In this document: positions 28,425 to 37,780 of the stretch, piece by piece
How positions within the stretch are numbered: the stretch's first letter is position 1
How the letters are laid out: the number at the start of each line of letters is the position of its first letter
Assembly (NCBI RefSeq): GCF_030269125.1
Contig: NZ_BSSM01000004.1
Coordinates: 456,725-520,724 of the forward strand
Source: Streptomyces hygroscopicus subsp. hygroscopicus
GTDB taxonomy: Bacteria; Actinomycetota; Actinomycetes; Streptomycetales; Streptomycetaceae
DNA: 64,000 bases
Direction of reading: 5' to 3'
Position numbers and translations under genes: made by a program
Notes under the pieces: generated by a model
What the model saw: only the letters and a program-made list of their open reading frames with translations
Databases searched by the model: none
Told to the model about the DNA's origin: nothing

Positions 28425-28438
28425 GGTGAACGCTAACA
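28425..28438. promoter_or_regulatory. Degenerate LacI-type operator, distal
   Basis: GGTGAACGCTAACA matches the regulon consensus TGTGAGCGCTAACA at 12 of 14 positions. It lies about 250 bp upstream of the exact operator at 28672, so the two could be bridged by a tetramer or loop. It could also be a chance match. Confidence 0.5.
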
Positions 28439-28671
28439 ATCTCTGGCAAGCAAGGGAGCACGGACAGGACCGCGATGCCGGCGACGGCGTCCGGCGGACG
28501 GTGCGCGGGAGGTCTGCCTCCCGCTCCGGCCGTGACGGCGCGGCCTGCGGGGAAAGACCCGTCCGGCCCGGCCTGCGGCCGGAAAGGGCGTGCTCGGTGG
28601 TGCCCGTACGTCGGCGGCAGGGTCCGGCGGCCGGGGCGGGGGCCGGCGCGGGCATGTCCCGGTCGGCCGAA

Positions 28672-28685
28672 TGTGAGCGCTAACA
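28672..28685. promoter_or_regulatory. LacI-type operator before the sugar ABC importer
   Basis: TGTGAGCGCTAACA, identical to the site before the LacI gene. It ends 34 bp before the chosen start of the substrate-binding protein gene, a position where a bound repressor would block the importer operon. Confidence 0.85.
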
Positions 28686-28719
28686 GGCCGCGAGGCCCCT
28701 TCTGCAGAGGATGTCGAAC

Positions 28720-29919
28720 ATGCGTGGTGTGCGGTCCGCCCGGCGGTCGGGCACGAGACGGGGCGCGGGCCCGGCGACGCGGCCGGTGCGCTGGGGAGTC
28801 GCCGGGGTCGCCGCCCTGGCGTTGCTGGCGACCGGGGGATGCAGCAAGACCGGCGCCGGCGGCTCCTCCGCGGGATCGGGGGAGGGCGCCGGGTCGAGCG
28901 CGCCGGCCTCCTCGGCCGGGGCGACGATCAAGGGCGACATCACCTTCAACGACGCGGAACTCGCCAAGCTCGACGCCGCCCTGAAGGCCGCCCTCGCCGG
29001 CAAGGACCTGTCGCAGCAGGACCTGGCGATGGTGGTGAACGTCGCGACGGACTACTGGAACGCCGGCAAGGTGGGGTTCGACAAGGGTGTGTCCTCGCTC
29101 GGCGTCAAGGGCACGTACCAGGCGCCGGCCAACGGGCGGCTGGACCAGCAGCTGTCGATCATCCAGACGCTCCGGGGCCAGGGGATCACAGGCCTCAGCG
29201 TCTCCGCGATCGACCCGACCGCCATCAAGGCGCCGATCAGCTCGGCGAACAAGGCCGGCATCCCCGTGCTCGCGATCGACTCGCCGCTGCCCAAGGAGGA
29301 CGGCGCCGCCCTCTACCTGGGCACGCCCAACTACCAGGCCGGGCAGAAGGCCGGCGAGGCGATGAAGGAGGCACTCGGCGGCAAGGGGCAAGTGGTCGTC
29401 CTGGTCGGCTCGTTGACCACGTCCAACGCCGTGGAGCGGATCGCCGGCTTCGAGGACGCCATCAAGGGCTCCGGCGTGAAGGTGGTGCAGAAGCTCAGCG
29501 ACGGGATGGACGCCTCCAAGGCCCTGTCCAACGCGCAGACCGTCATCCAGACCAACCCCGACGTCAACGGGCTGTACGGCGTGTACTCCTACGACGGCCC
29601 GTCCGCCGGACAGGCGGTGAAAGCGGCCGGGAAGACCGGCAAGGTGAAGATCGTCTCCGACGACAGCGACCCCCAGACGCTGAAGTTCATCCAGTCCGGC
29701 GTCATCCAGGCGACCGTGCTGCAGCAGCCGTACCAGCAGGGATACACCGGCGCGTACCTGCTGGCCGCGCTGAAGGTGCTGGGCAAGGACGCCACGATGA
29801 AGATCGTCCAGCCCTACCTGGAGCCGGACGGGACGACACTCAGCTCCGGGGTGGGCCTGGTGACGCGGGCCAACCTCGCGGACTACCAGGCCAAACTGAA
29901 GCAGCTGGGCATCGGCTGA
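28720..29919 (+). CDS. Sugar ABC transporter substrate-binding lipoprotein
   Basis: About 399 residues of the ribose/arabinose-binding (Peripla_BP_4) type. A basic N-terminus, a hydrophobic stretch and a lipobox-like ATGGC with Cys mark a lipoprotein signal. The mature domain has VNVATDYWNAGKVGFDKG and SAIDPTAIKAPISSANKAGIPVLAIDSP, typical of pentose/hexose binders. ATG 28720 has AGAGG 9 nt upstream; ATG 28711 is an alternative. It heads an operon with ATPase and permease genes. With the operators and neighbours it probably captures L-arabinose or arabino-oligosaccharide. Confidence 0.92.
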   Translation: MRGVRSARRSGTRRGAGPATRPVRWGVAGVAALALLATGGCSKTGAGGSSAGSGEGAGSSAPASSAGATIKGDITFNDAELAKLDAALKAALAGKDLSQQDLAMVVNVATDYWNAGKVGFDKGVSSLGVKGTYQAPANGRLDQQLSIIQTLRGQGITGLSVSAIDPTAIKAPISSANKAGIPVLAIDSPLPKEDGAALYLGTPNYQAGQKAGEAMKEALGGKGQVVVLVGSLTTSNAVERIAGFEDAIKGSGVKVVQKLSDGMDASKALSNAQTVIQTNPDVNGLYGVYSYDGPSAGQAVKAAGKTGKVKIVSDDSDPQTLKFIQSGVIQATVLQQPYQQGYTGAYLLAALKVLGKDATMKIVQPYLEPDGTTLSSGVGLVTRANLADYQAKLKQLGIG

Positions 29920-31472
29920 TGGCCGCCGGCAGCGAGACCGCCGCCTCCCTGCGCGACGTCACCAAGGCGTACGGGCCGGTGAAGGTGCTGGACATCCCCC
30001 GGCTGGACCTGGCGCGCGGACAGATCGTCGCCGTCGTGGGGGAGAACGGGGCCGGCAAGTCCACGCTGATGGGCGTACTGTCCGGCACCGTCACCCCCAG
30101 CACCGGGACCATCGAGGTGGCCGGCCGGCCGCTGCCCCCGGGCCGGCCCGACCACGCCCGCGAACTCGGCGTGGCACTGGTCGCCCAGGAGTTCCCGCTC
30201 GTGGGCCGGCTCAGCGTGGCGGAGAACCTGCTCCTCGGCCGCCGCCCGGCACGGGCGGCCGGCGGACCGCTCGGCCGGATCGTCGTCGACCGCCCGGCGA
30301 TGCGGGCCGAGGCCCGCGCGCTGCTGGCCGAGGCCGGCATCGAGCAGGTGGACGTCGACCGGCCGGTGGAGCGGTACCCGGTGCCGGTGCGGCAGATGAT
30401 CGAGATCGCCAAGGCGTGGGGCCACCACCCGGTGGTGCTCATCCTCGACGAGCCCACCTCCTCACTCGGCCCCATCGAGGCCGGGCGAGTACTGGACCTG
30501 GCCCGGCGGCACGCCGCCGCCGGGGGAGCGGTGCTGTTCATCGGCCACCGCCTGGACGAGGTACGCGCCGTCGCCGACCGCATCGTCGTGCTGCGCGGCG
30601 GCCGGCTGGTGGCCGACCTCTGCCCGCGCGACGCGACCGAGGAGAGGATGATCCGGGAGATGGTCGGCAGCGACCTCGCCCGCGCCGACCTCGCGCCGCC
30701 CTCCTCCGTCGAGCGGTCGGCAACCCTGTCCGTGCGCGGCCTGACCGCGGACGGCCTGGGCCCGGTCGACCTCGACGTGCGGGCCGGCGAGATCGTGGGC
30801 GTGGCCGGACTCATGGGCTCCGGCCGAAGCCGGCTGCTGCACACCGTCATGGGCGCCCAGCCGCGGACCGGAGGCGAGGTCGTCCTCGACGGAGCGGACT
30901 TTCGGCCCCGCCACCCGGCCGACGCCGTCGCGGCCGGCATCGGGCTGGTCCCCGAGGACCGCAAGGTGCAGTCACTGCTGCCGGCCCACTCGGTGCGGTG
31001 GAACGTCACCCTGGCCACGCTGCGCCGGATCAGCCGGTGCGGAGTCCTGCGGCCGCGCAGGGACAAGGAGCACGCGGCGCGCGTCATCGAGGACCTCGGA
31101 GTGCGCCTGCGCAGCCCGGAGCAGCCGATCTCCGACCTGTCCGGCGGCAACCAGCAGAAAGCGGTCTTCGGGCGCTGGCTGGCCGCCCGGCCGAAACTGC
31201 TGCTGCTCGACGAACCCACCCGCGGGGTGGACGTGGGCGCCAAGGCGGAGATCTACGCGCTGATCGACGAGGCCGCACAGGACGGCCTCGCCGTCCTCGT
31301 CGCCTCCTCGGAACTCGAGGAACTGCTGTGGATCTGCCACCGCATCGTGGTGATGGCCCGCGGCAGGATCGTCGCCGACCTGCCGCGCGACCGGTTCGGC
31401 AAGGAAGTGATCATGACGGCGGCGGCCGGGACGCAGCCCGCCGCGGCCCCCCAGGGGAAGGCAAGCACATGA
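29919..31472 (+). CDS. Sugar ABC transporter ATP-binding protein (two ABC domains)
   Basis: 517 residues with duplicated ABC modules as in RbsA/AraG/XylG. The first has Walker A GENGAGKST and Walker B VVLILDEPTSSLG. The second has a degenerate Walker A-like GLMGSGRSRLL, the signature LSGGNQQK and LLLLDEPTRGVDVG. The asymmetry of the two sites is normal for this family. Its ATG overlaps the preceding TGA by one base (TGATG), and its end overlaps the permease start by 4 bp, giving tight coupling. Confidence 0.95.
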   Translation: MAAGSETAASLRDVTKAYGPVKVLDIPRLDLARGQIVAVVGENGAGKSTLMGVLSGTVTPSTGTIEVAGRPLPPGRPDHARELGVALVAQEFPLVGRLSVAENLLLGRRPARAAGGPLGRIVVDRPAMRAEARALLAEAGIEQVDVDRPVERYPVPVRQMIEIAKAWGHHPVVLILDEPTSSLGPIEAGRVLDLARRHAAAGGAVLFIGHRLDEVRAVADRIVVLRGGRLVADLCPRDATEERMIREMVGSDLARADLAPPSSVERSATLSVRGLTADGLGPVDLDVRAGEIVGVAGLMGSGRSRLLHTVMGAQPRTGGEVVLDGADFRPRHPADAVAAGIGLVPEDRKVQSLLPAHSVRWNVTLATLRRISRCGVLRPRRDKEHAARVIEDLGVRLRSPEQPISDLSGGNQQKAVFGRWLAARPKLLLLDEPTRGVDVGAKAEIYALIDEAAQDGLAVLVASSELEELLWICHRIVVMARGRIVADLPRDRFGKEVIMTAAAGTQPAAAPQGKAST

Positions 31473-32485
31473 ACACCAGTACGGCCGCGGCGCCGGCCGC
31501 GGCGGTGACCGACGACAAGGGGCGCAGGCCGTTCGTCCGGCTCCTGCTGGAGACACCCGAGGTCGGGGTGGTGGCCGCCTGCGTCGTCGTGTTCGTCGCA
31601 CTGGCGCTGGACAAGTCGTCCTTCGCCGGCGCGGTCAACCTCCAGGGCATGGGCTTCGACCTGGCGCAGTACGGGCTGATCGCGATCGGCGAGTCGCTGG
31701 TGATCCTCACCGGCGGGATCGACCTGTCCGTGGGCGCGCTGCTGGGCACCAGCGTCATCCTGATGTCCTGGTTCAACGTCCGGGCCGGACTCCCCCCGGC
31801 GGCGGCGATCCTGCTGACGCTGCTGATCGCCGGCGCCCTCGGCCTGGTACACGGACTCGCCGTCACCCGGCTGAAGATGGCCCCGTTCGTGGTGACCCTC
31901 GTGACCTACACCGTCGCGCAGGGCGTCACCCTGGCCATCACCTCGGGCACCTCGATCACCGGCATCGGCGGCACGTTCAGCGACCTGGGCCAGACGTACG
32001 TCGCCCAGGTGCCGCTCCCGCTCATCCTGTTCGTGGTCGTCGCGCTGATCGCCTGGTTCTTCCTGGAACGCACCTACGCCGGCCGGCAGGTCTACGCCGT
32101 CGGCGGCAACCCGGAGGCGGCCCGGCTGGCCGGCATCCGCGGCGACCGGCGCATCGTGTCCATGTACGTCACCAGCTCCCTGCTGTCGGCGTTCGCCGGG
32201 ATCCTCGTGCTCGGCCGGATGGGCGTCGGCTCCGCCAGCGGCGTCGGCGTCGGCTGGGAACTGTCGGCGATCGCCGCCGCGGTGATCGGCGGCGTCAGCC
32301 TGGTCGGCGGACAGGGCCGGATCATCGGCATCGTCGCGGGCACCATCCTGCTCGAACTCATCAACAACGGCCTGACCACCCTCCAGATCAACCCCAACTA
32401 CACCAACATCGTGCTCGGCTGCGTGCTCGGCCTGGCCATCACCGCCGACCGCCTGCGCGCCCGCAGCATCGCCCGCCGCGGCTGA
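31469..32485 (+). CDS. Sugar ABC transporter permease (RbsC-like)
   Basis: A 338-residue membrane protein with about nine or ten hydrophobic segments and the family strings GESLVILTGGIDLSVGA and GLVHGLAVTRLKMAPFVVTL, as in RbsC/AraH permeases. The cytoplasmic loop YAVGGNPEAARLAGIRGDR is the ATPase-coupling EAA-like element. Start ATG 31469 overlaps the ATPase stop by 4 bp. It would form a homodimeric channel for the imported pentose. Confidence 0.95.
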   Translation: MNTSTAAAPAAAVTDDKGRRPFVRLLLETPEVGVVAACVVVFVALALDKSSFAGAVNLQGMGFDLAQYGLIAIGESLVILTGGIDLSVGALLGTSVILMSWFNVRAGLPPAAAILLTLLIAGALGLVHGLAVTRLKMAPFVVTLVTYTVAQGVTLAITSGTSITGIGGTFSDLGQTYVAQVPLPLILFVVVALIAWFFLERTYAGRQVYAVGGNPEAARLAGIRGDRRIVSMYVTSSLLSAFAGILVLGRMGVGSASGVGVGWELSAIAAAVIGGVSLVGGQGRIIGIVAGTILLELINNGLTTLQINPNYTNIVLGCVLGLAITADRLRARSIARRG

Positions 32486-32689
32486 GCCGCCGCCCCGGAC
32501 CCTGCCCCGGGACGGCACCACCGCCCGCACCCCCCGCCCGCCCCGCACCCGGCGGCACCTCCGGCACACCGCGACCGATCCCCTCCCTCCAGAACGTGCC
32601 CTCCGGCGGCCCCTGACGGCCGCCGGCCGGCACCCCCTGCCCGAGCACCGGCCCGGGACCCCCACATCCCCCTCTGAAGGAGGACACCC

Positions 32690-34255
32690 GTGTCCGCACC
32701 CGCACCGTCACGCCTGCTGCGCAGGCTCAGAAAATGGGCGCTGTCCACCGCCGCCGCCGGCGCGCTCGTCGCCGGCGTCCTCGTCGCCGGCGCCCAGACC
32801 TCCCAAGCAGCCGGATCGCTGCCCTGCGACCTCTACGCCTCCGGCGGCACCCCCTGCGTGGCCGCCCACAGCACCACCCGCGCGCTGTACTCCTCGTACA
32901 ACGGCGCGCTCTACCAGGTCCGGCGCGCCTCCGACAACGCCACCAAGGACATCGGAGTGCTCACCGCCGGCGGATACGCCAACGCCGCGGCGCAGGACTC
33001 CTTCTGCTCCGGCACCACCTGCGTCATCACCGTCATCTACGACCAGTCCGGCAGGGGCAACAGCCTCACCCAGGCCCCCGGCGGCGGCGCGGCCGGCGGT
33101 CCGGACAACCTCGCCAACGCCACCGCCGCCCCGACCACGGTCGCCGGCCACGAGGCGTACGGCGTCTTCGTCGCCCCCGGCACGGGCTACCGCAACGACC
33201 ACACCTCCGGGATCGCCACCGGTGACCAGGCCGAGGGGATGTACGCCGTCCTGGACGGCACCCACTACAACGGCGGCTGCTGCTTCGACTACGGCAACGC
33301 CGAGACCAGCAACAACGACACCGGCAACGGCCACATGGAGGCCATCTACTTCGGCAACATCAAAGTCTGGGGCTACGGCTCGGGCAACGGGCCGTGGGTG
33401 ATGGCGGACCTGGAGAACGGCCTGTTCTCCGGCGTCAACGCCGGCTACAACGCCAACGACCCCAGCGTCAGCAACAGGTACCAGACCGCCATCGTCAAGG
33501 GCGGCCCCAACCAGTGGGCCATCCGAGGCGGCAACGCGGCATCAGGAAGCCTGTCCACCTACTACAGCGGCGCACGCCCCAACGTCTCGGGCTACAACCC
33601 CATGCACAAGGAGGGGGCGATCATCCTGGGCATCGGCGGCGACAACAGCAAGGGCGCGGCGGGAACGTTCTACGAGGGCGTGATGACCTCGGGCTACCCC
33701 TCCGACGCCACGGAGAACGCCGTACAGGCCAACATCACCTCGGTCGGCTACGGCAACGGCTCCTCCACCGGCCCGGGGTCACTGACCCCCGGCTCCAGGA
33801 TCTCGCTGCGGGCCACCACCCCGTGCTGCACCACCGACTACGTCCAGCACGACGCGGCGGACAACAACGTGGTGATCGCCCCGGTCACCTCCTCCAGCTC
33901 CGCCACCGACCGGGGCGACGCGACCTGGGTGGTACGCGCCGGCCTGGCCAACACCTCCTGCCTGTCCTTCGAGTCCGCCAACGACCCCGGCCGGTACCTG
34001 CGCCACTCCAACTTCAAACTCCAGCTCAACGCCGACGACGGCACCTCGCAGTTCGCACAGGACGCCACCTTCTGCCCGCAGACCGGGCACAACGGGCAGG
34101 GATACTCGTTCCAGTCCGTCAACTACACCGACAAGTACCTGCGCCACTACGACTACACCGTCTACCTCGCCGCCAACGGCGGCTCCAACACCTGGGACAG
34201 CACCACCTCCTGGAACGACGACACCAGCTGGGCGGTGGGCTCGCCCTGGGCCTGA
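32690..34255 (+). CDS. Secreted alpha-L-arabinofuranosidase, GH54 with CBM42
   Basis: 521 residues. A signal peptide of about 42 residues (hydrophobic run ALVAGVLVAGAQTSQAAG) is followed by a GH54 catalytic domain starting LPCDLYASGGTPCVAAHSTT, with the cysteine-rich GGCCFDYGNAE loop and the conserved DQAEGMYAVLDG. After a short Gly/Ser linker comes a CBM42 arabinofuranose-binding domain (about residues 360-521, with repeated YLRH motifs). GTG 32690 is preceded by AAGGAGG. It releases arabinose from arabinoxylan or arabinan outside the cell, feeding the importer encoded just upstream. GH54 is best known from fungi. Confidence 0.93.
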   Translation: MSAPAPSRLLRRLRKWALSTAAAGALVAGVLVAGAQTSQAAGSLPCDLYASGGTPCVAAHSTTRALYSSYNGALYQVRRASDNATKDIGVLTAGGYANAAAQDSFCSGTTCVITVIYDQSGRGNSLTQAPGGGAAGGPDNLANATAAPTTVAGHEAYGVFVAPGTGYRNDHTSGIATGDQAEGMYAVLDGTHYNGGCCFDYGNAETSNNDTGNGHMEAIYFGNIKVWGYGSGNGPWVMADLENGLFSGVNAGYNANDPSVSNRYQTAIVKGGPNQWAIRGGNAASGSLSTYYSGARPNVSGYNPMHKEGAIILGIGGDNSKGAAGTFYEGVMTSGYPSDATENAVQANITSVGYGNGSSTGPGSLTPGSRISLRATTPCCTTDYVQHDAADNNVVIAPVTSSSSATDRGDATWVVRAGLANTSCLSFESANDPGRYLRHSNFKLQLNADDGTSQFAQDATFCPQTGHNGQGYSFQSVNYTDKYLRHYDYTVYLAANGGSNTWDSTTSWNDDTSWAVGSPWA

Positions 34256-34271
34256 CCACCACCGCCTGACA

Positions 34272-34307
34272 CACGGGTGCCACCGCCCGCCGCGGGCGGC
34301 ACCCGTG
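34272..34307 (+). terminator. Hairpin terminator after the arabinofuranosidase gene
   Basis: CACGGGTGCC (34272-34281) pairs with GGCACCCGTG (34298-34307). Inner arms CCGCCCGC and GCGGGCGG continue the stem with one bulged base. It lies 17 bp beyond the stop codon. No T run follows. Confidence 0.8.
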
Positions 34308-34689
34308 CCGCGTGCGTACGTCATCACGGCAGCCGCCCGGCTCTGCCGGCCCGGCGCCCGCAGACGACTGGCCGCCTTCGCCACCCCGGCGGGCACCACC
34401 GCCGACTCCCGCACCCCCCGCGCCCACCCCGTCGAACGGCTACCCGCGGCCGCGGTGCCGTCCCGGATCGTCCCGGATCGAGACACTGTTCACCGCAGGC
34501 CCGTCCCTGCCGGGCTGCTCCGGGCCACACCCACCACCAGACCCGCATCACACACCGTGCGAATCGCGTTCTTTCACCGTACGGACAGCGTACGAGCAGC
34601 GGAGGCAAGCCCTCAGGCCCCTGCGTTGCCGCGCCGAGGAACCCCCCGCCCACCGCTTGCCGCGCCGAGGAACCCCCTGGCCGCCGCCG

Positions 34690-35110
34690 AACGCCACCGC
34701 ACCGACCACGAGATCTACCACGGAGCCACCGACCTCGCCCGCTGGTCCCGCGAACACAGCCGGCGCCTTCGCCGGCATCGGCGAACCCCACAACCTCCGC
34801 CTCGCCGGCCCACCGGACCGGACGACACCCGGCGGCCTGCTCACCGTGCAGCGCGAAAAGACCGCCGAAGCAGTCGGACACCGCCCCGAACCGGCACTGC
34901 TGCTCCTCCACGACCTGCGGGACACCCACCTGGCCGCCACCGGGAACTCCCTCTGCTGGGAAATGCTCGCCCAGGCCGCACAAGCCGCCCGGGACCGCCC
35001 CCTCCTCGACCTCGCCGCCGCATGCCACCCCCAGACCCTGCGCCAGATGCGCCGGGCCGACACACTGATCAAAGTCCTGTCCGCCCAACGCCCTCACCAC
35101 CACCCCGTGA
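34690..35110 (+). pseudogene. Frameshifted remnant of an unknown Streptomyces protein
   Basis: Two reading frames carry protein-like sequence in succession: HEIYHGATDLARWSREHS up to about 34757, then GAFAGIGEPHNLRLAG through TLRQMRRADTLIKVLSAQ in the next frame. The join requires a one-base frameshift. No start with a ribosome site and no clean stop are visible. GC-rich third positions follow the frame change, so it once was a gene. Its family is not recognised. The rest of 34308-35249 shows nothing else. Confidence 0.4.
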
Positions 35111-35249
35111 CCCGCCCCTGCCCACCCGCACCGCTCTCCGGCAAGGGCACTGCCCCGCGGGCGTCCCGAAGACCGCCGCAGCGGCACGACCAGTACCCGC
35201 ATCGCCGCCTTGTGCGTATCCGGCGGGTCCTGACCCGAGAGGCCCGCCC

Positions 35250-35783
35250 ATGGCACCACCTCTCCTCACGTTCGGACACAGCACCGCCGACCGCGAGCGC
35301 ATCCTCAGCCTGCTGCACCACGCCGGCGTCGAAGCGGTCGTGGACGTCCGCACCGCGCCGGGCAGCCGGCGCCGGCCCGACCTGCTCCGCGACCGCCTCG
35401 CCCGGTGGATGCCCGGCAACGGCATCTCCTACCGGTGGGAAGCCGCCCTCGGCGGCTTCCGCAAACCGCCCCCGGACAGCCCGGACACCTACTGGCGCAA
35501 CGACTCCTTCCGCGGCTACGCCGCCCACACCCGCACCCCTGACTTCATCACCGCCATGGGCCGCCTGCTGGAGGAGGCGGCAGACGCACGCACTGCGGTC
35601 ATGTGCGGCGAAGCAGTCTGGTGGCGCTGCCACCGGCGCCTCATCGCCGACTTCGCCGTCCTCAGCCGCGGTGTCCCCACCTGCCACCTGATGCACGACG
35701 GACGGATCACCCCCCACGTCCCGACGGCCGGTGCGAGACTGCGCAAGGACGGGCTCCTCGTCTACGACGGGCCGGCCCGATGA
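35250..35783 (+). CDS. DUF488 family protein
   Basis: 177 residues. The N-terminus TFGHSTADRERILSLLHHAGVEAVVDVRT and the C-terminal CGEAVWWRCHRRLIADF are the two conserved DUF488 blocks; the second holds the paired Cys residues (CGE...CHR). The family is widespread but of unknown biochemistry. GAGAGG stands 6-7 nt before ATG 35250. The gene is alone, with a decayed gene upstream and a convergent lipoprotein gene downstream. Confidence 0.88.
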   Translation: MAPPLLTFGHSTADRERILSLLHHAGVEAVVDVRTAPGSRRRPDLLRDRLARWMPGNGISYRWEAALGGFRKPPPDSPDTYWRNDSFRGYAAHTRTPDFITAMGRLLEEAADARTAVMCGEAVWWRCHRRLIADFAVLSRGVPTCHLMHDGRITPHVPTAGARLRKDGLLVYDGPAR

Positions 35784-35893
35784 CATGCCCAGAGCACACA
35801 CCGCACGCCGCTCCTCAGCGAGCGGACGTTGCCTGCCCGGCATGCGCCCGAGGCCTGCCCGATGTTCGCCGGTGTCGTGCGTACGCAGTGCGT

Positions 35894-36886
35894 TCAGTCT
35901 CGGGTGTTGTTCTTCTCGTGGGAGAGAAGTGACGTGAGATTCGCCGTCTCCCGCCGGAGATCCGCCTTGATCTCCGCGAGCTTTCCCGAGTGCCGTCTTA
36001 TGGCTGCGTCCTGGTACTCGGACTCGACCGCGAACCAGATACCGATGAGGTTCGTACGGGCTTTGCAGGACACGTCAGCCGTCGCTGTACCGATCTCGGC
36101 AGGGCGGGGCGATGGTGAGGACAGGAACTTCCCGGGCGCCAGCATGGGGTCTGTCTCGTGGTAGCCGGATCGTTTCATACAGGATGACCACTTCTTGAAG
36201 GCCGCCACCACACGCGGGTCGTCCAGGGACTGCTGGTAGCTGTCGGCCTTGAGGCGGGTGACGAGGCCGTCGACGACGTTCGCGGCCCGTGTTTTGCCCG
36301 CAGCCGTACCAGGGGCGGGGGAAGGTTCCGCGCCAAGTGCCCTGTCGGGCTCGGCGCGGCAGCCGTTCGGCGGAATCTTCCGCCCTTCGTACGACACGGC
36401 CGGTCGCTTGGTGGCCGGGTCGAATCCGGTCATGACTTTCTGCTCGGCCGGCGACAGCCCGGCAAGAAGCAGGGTCTTGGTCTGCTTCCCTCCTGTGGAG
36501 TCGCCGCGAGGTTCGTGGTACCCCCATCGCCGCACGCTGTCGGGGTCGGAGACTCCGTAGCGCCGTGAGAGCAGCGAGTAGGTGGTCAGGGCCGTGCTCG
36601 TAGCGGTGGGCTGAGGGCCGGCGTCCGGGTAGTCGAAGCCGAAGCGGGCGAGACAGCGACCGAGGATGACCTGACTGACCCACTGGCGCTGGGCCGCCTG
36701 CAGGGGCGTGAGCATGTACTGCTCGATGGGCAGGTGGTAACCGCCGAGTCCTTGCGTGATCTGGGGTGTGGGAACCGGGGAGGGGGCGGGATCGCCCGCC
36801 GGCGGCGCACCGGACCCGCACCCGGACAGTGCCGCGAGGGCCGATGCGATCACCGTGCAGAGAAGTCGACTGCTTCTGAGAGCCAT
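35894..36886 (-). CDS. Hypothetical lipoprotein
   Basis: 330 residues with a clear lipoprotein signal: basic MALRSSR, a hydrophobic core and lipobox LSGC, with Cys around residue 23, then a Pro-rich linker. The mature part is predicted soluble, with spaced cysteines (GRCLARFGF, PPNGCRAEP, WSSCMKRSGY, VSCKAR) that could form disulfides, and an alpha-helical Glu/Lys-rich C-terminus. This pattern is common in uncharacterised actinobacterial surface proteins. Convergent with DUF488 and downstream of the I36-like gene. The function is unknown. Confidence 0.82.
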   Translation of the reverse strand: MALRSSRLLCTVIASALAALSGCGSGAPPAGDPAPSPVPTPQITQGLGGYHLPIEQYMLTPLQAAQRQWVSQVILGRCLARFGFDYPDAGPQPTATSTALTTYSLLSRRYGVSDPDSVRRWGYHEPRGDSTGGKQTKTLLLAGLSPAEQKVMTGFDPATKRPAVSYEGRKIPPNGCRAEPDRALGAEPSPAPGTAAGKTRAANVVDGLVTRLKADSYQQSLDDPRVVAAFKKWSSCMKRSGYHETDPMLAPGKFLSSPSPRPAEIGTATADVSCKARTNLIGIWFAVESEYQDAAIRRHSGKLAEIKADLRRETANLTSLLSHEKNNTRD

Positions 36887-36920
36887 GTGGACCCGTTCTT
36901 GACGGAGGAGATCATGAGCG

Positions 36921-36954
36921 GGGCCGGCCCTGCTCGGCGGAGCGGGGCCGGCCC
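36921..36954 (-). terminator. Hairpin after the I36-like gene
   Basis: GGGCCGGCCC occurs twice (36921-36930 and 36945-36954), each self-complementary and complementary to the other. It lies between the I36-like stop and the lipoprotein start, so it probably ends the I36-like transcript. Confidence 0.6.
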
Positions 36955-36976
36955 GGTTCTTCGCCCGTCATGGCGG

Positions 36977-37459
36977 CTACTGGCACCACCCGGCATTCGA
37001 CGCCCAGTCCTCGGGATTGACCGAAGCCTCGTTGTTTCGCATGCCGGAGGTGAGATTGCCGCCGCGGCCCGGGTCGAGGACGTTCACGTCGCCGTAGCCA
37101 CCGGGGTAGACGTAGATGCTCATGGTGCAGTTGACCGAGCCGTTCTCGGCGGAGGCCGCGTTGTTGCGCACCGCCTGGCCCGCGCCGGCCGAGCTGTTGG
37201 AATTCGGCGCGTGGTCATCGTAGAACGACCAGTAGCCGAGGTCGTAGGCTCCGGACAGGCCGTTCTGCCAGATGGCGCCTTCCGCTCCCGGCGAGTAGTA
37301 CAGGCACATCGCTCGCGCGCATCGCACGGGGGCGGTGCTGGTGCTCCAGTAATCGATGTTCGTGGAGGTGGCGCTCGCTTCGCCGATGGCCATTCCGCTC
37401 GCCAGCACGGCACTCGAGCCGATCACGGCAACCCGCGCACACAGATTTTTCAGACCCAT
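36977..37459 (-). CDS. Secreted peptidase inhibitor I36-like protein
   Basis: 160 residues with a signal peptide ending near SAT. The mature domain begins with a cysteine pair and the CLYYSPGAEGAIW pattern of the I36/SMI (Streptomyces metalloproteinase inhibitor) family, followed by a Asn-rich stretch and a terminal GWC. Four or more cysteines could form disulfides. It is likely a secreted beta/gamma-crystallin-like inhibitor of an extracellular metalloprotease. ATG 37459 is followed by GLKNL; upstream is a 440-bp gap before the SARP gene end. Confidence 0.75.
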   Translation of the reverse strand: MGLKNLCARVAVIGSSAVLASGMAIGEASATSTNIDYWSTSTAPVRCARAMCLYYSPGAEGAIWQNGLSGAYDLGYWSFYDDHAPNSNSSAGAGQAVRNNAASAENGSVNCTMSIYVYPGGYGDVNVLDPGRGGNLTSGMRNNEASVNPEDWASNAGWCQ

Positions 37460-37780
37460 GAGGCCTCCTGTTCAAAGCCGGTGGTGATCAAAGGAAGGGG
37501 AATCTCCGGGAAAAGCTAGAGCGACCAGCCAACAGCTCACCAACAGTCCGCCAACCCCTCATTCGGAACATTGCCGGGGCGTGGCACCGGGATGAGCAGC
37601 GGAAAGACCGGCTCGTCATACGTCCGTCCCCTCGCCGGTCGGCCGCATGCCGCTCGCCCCCGGCCCGGTCGGCCAACTGCCCGGTCGCCAGGGCGGACAC
37701 GCTCTGAGGTGACGCGACGAGCCGTCCACCCTGACGGGGGCGTGCCGCAACCGATGGCGGCTTGCGGGTTCCGCGGGGAC

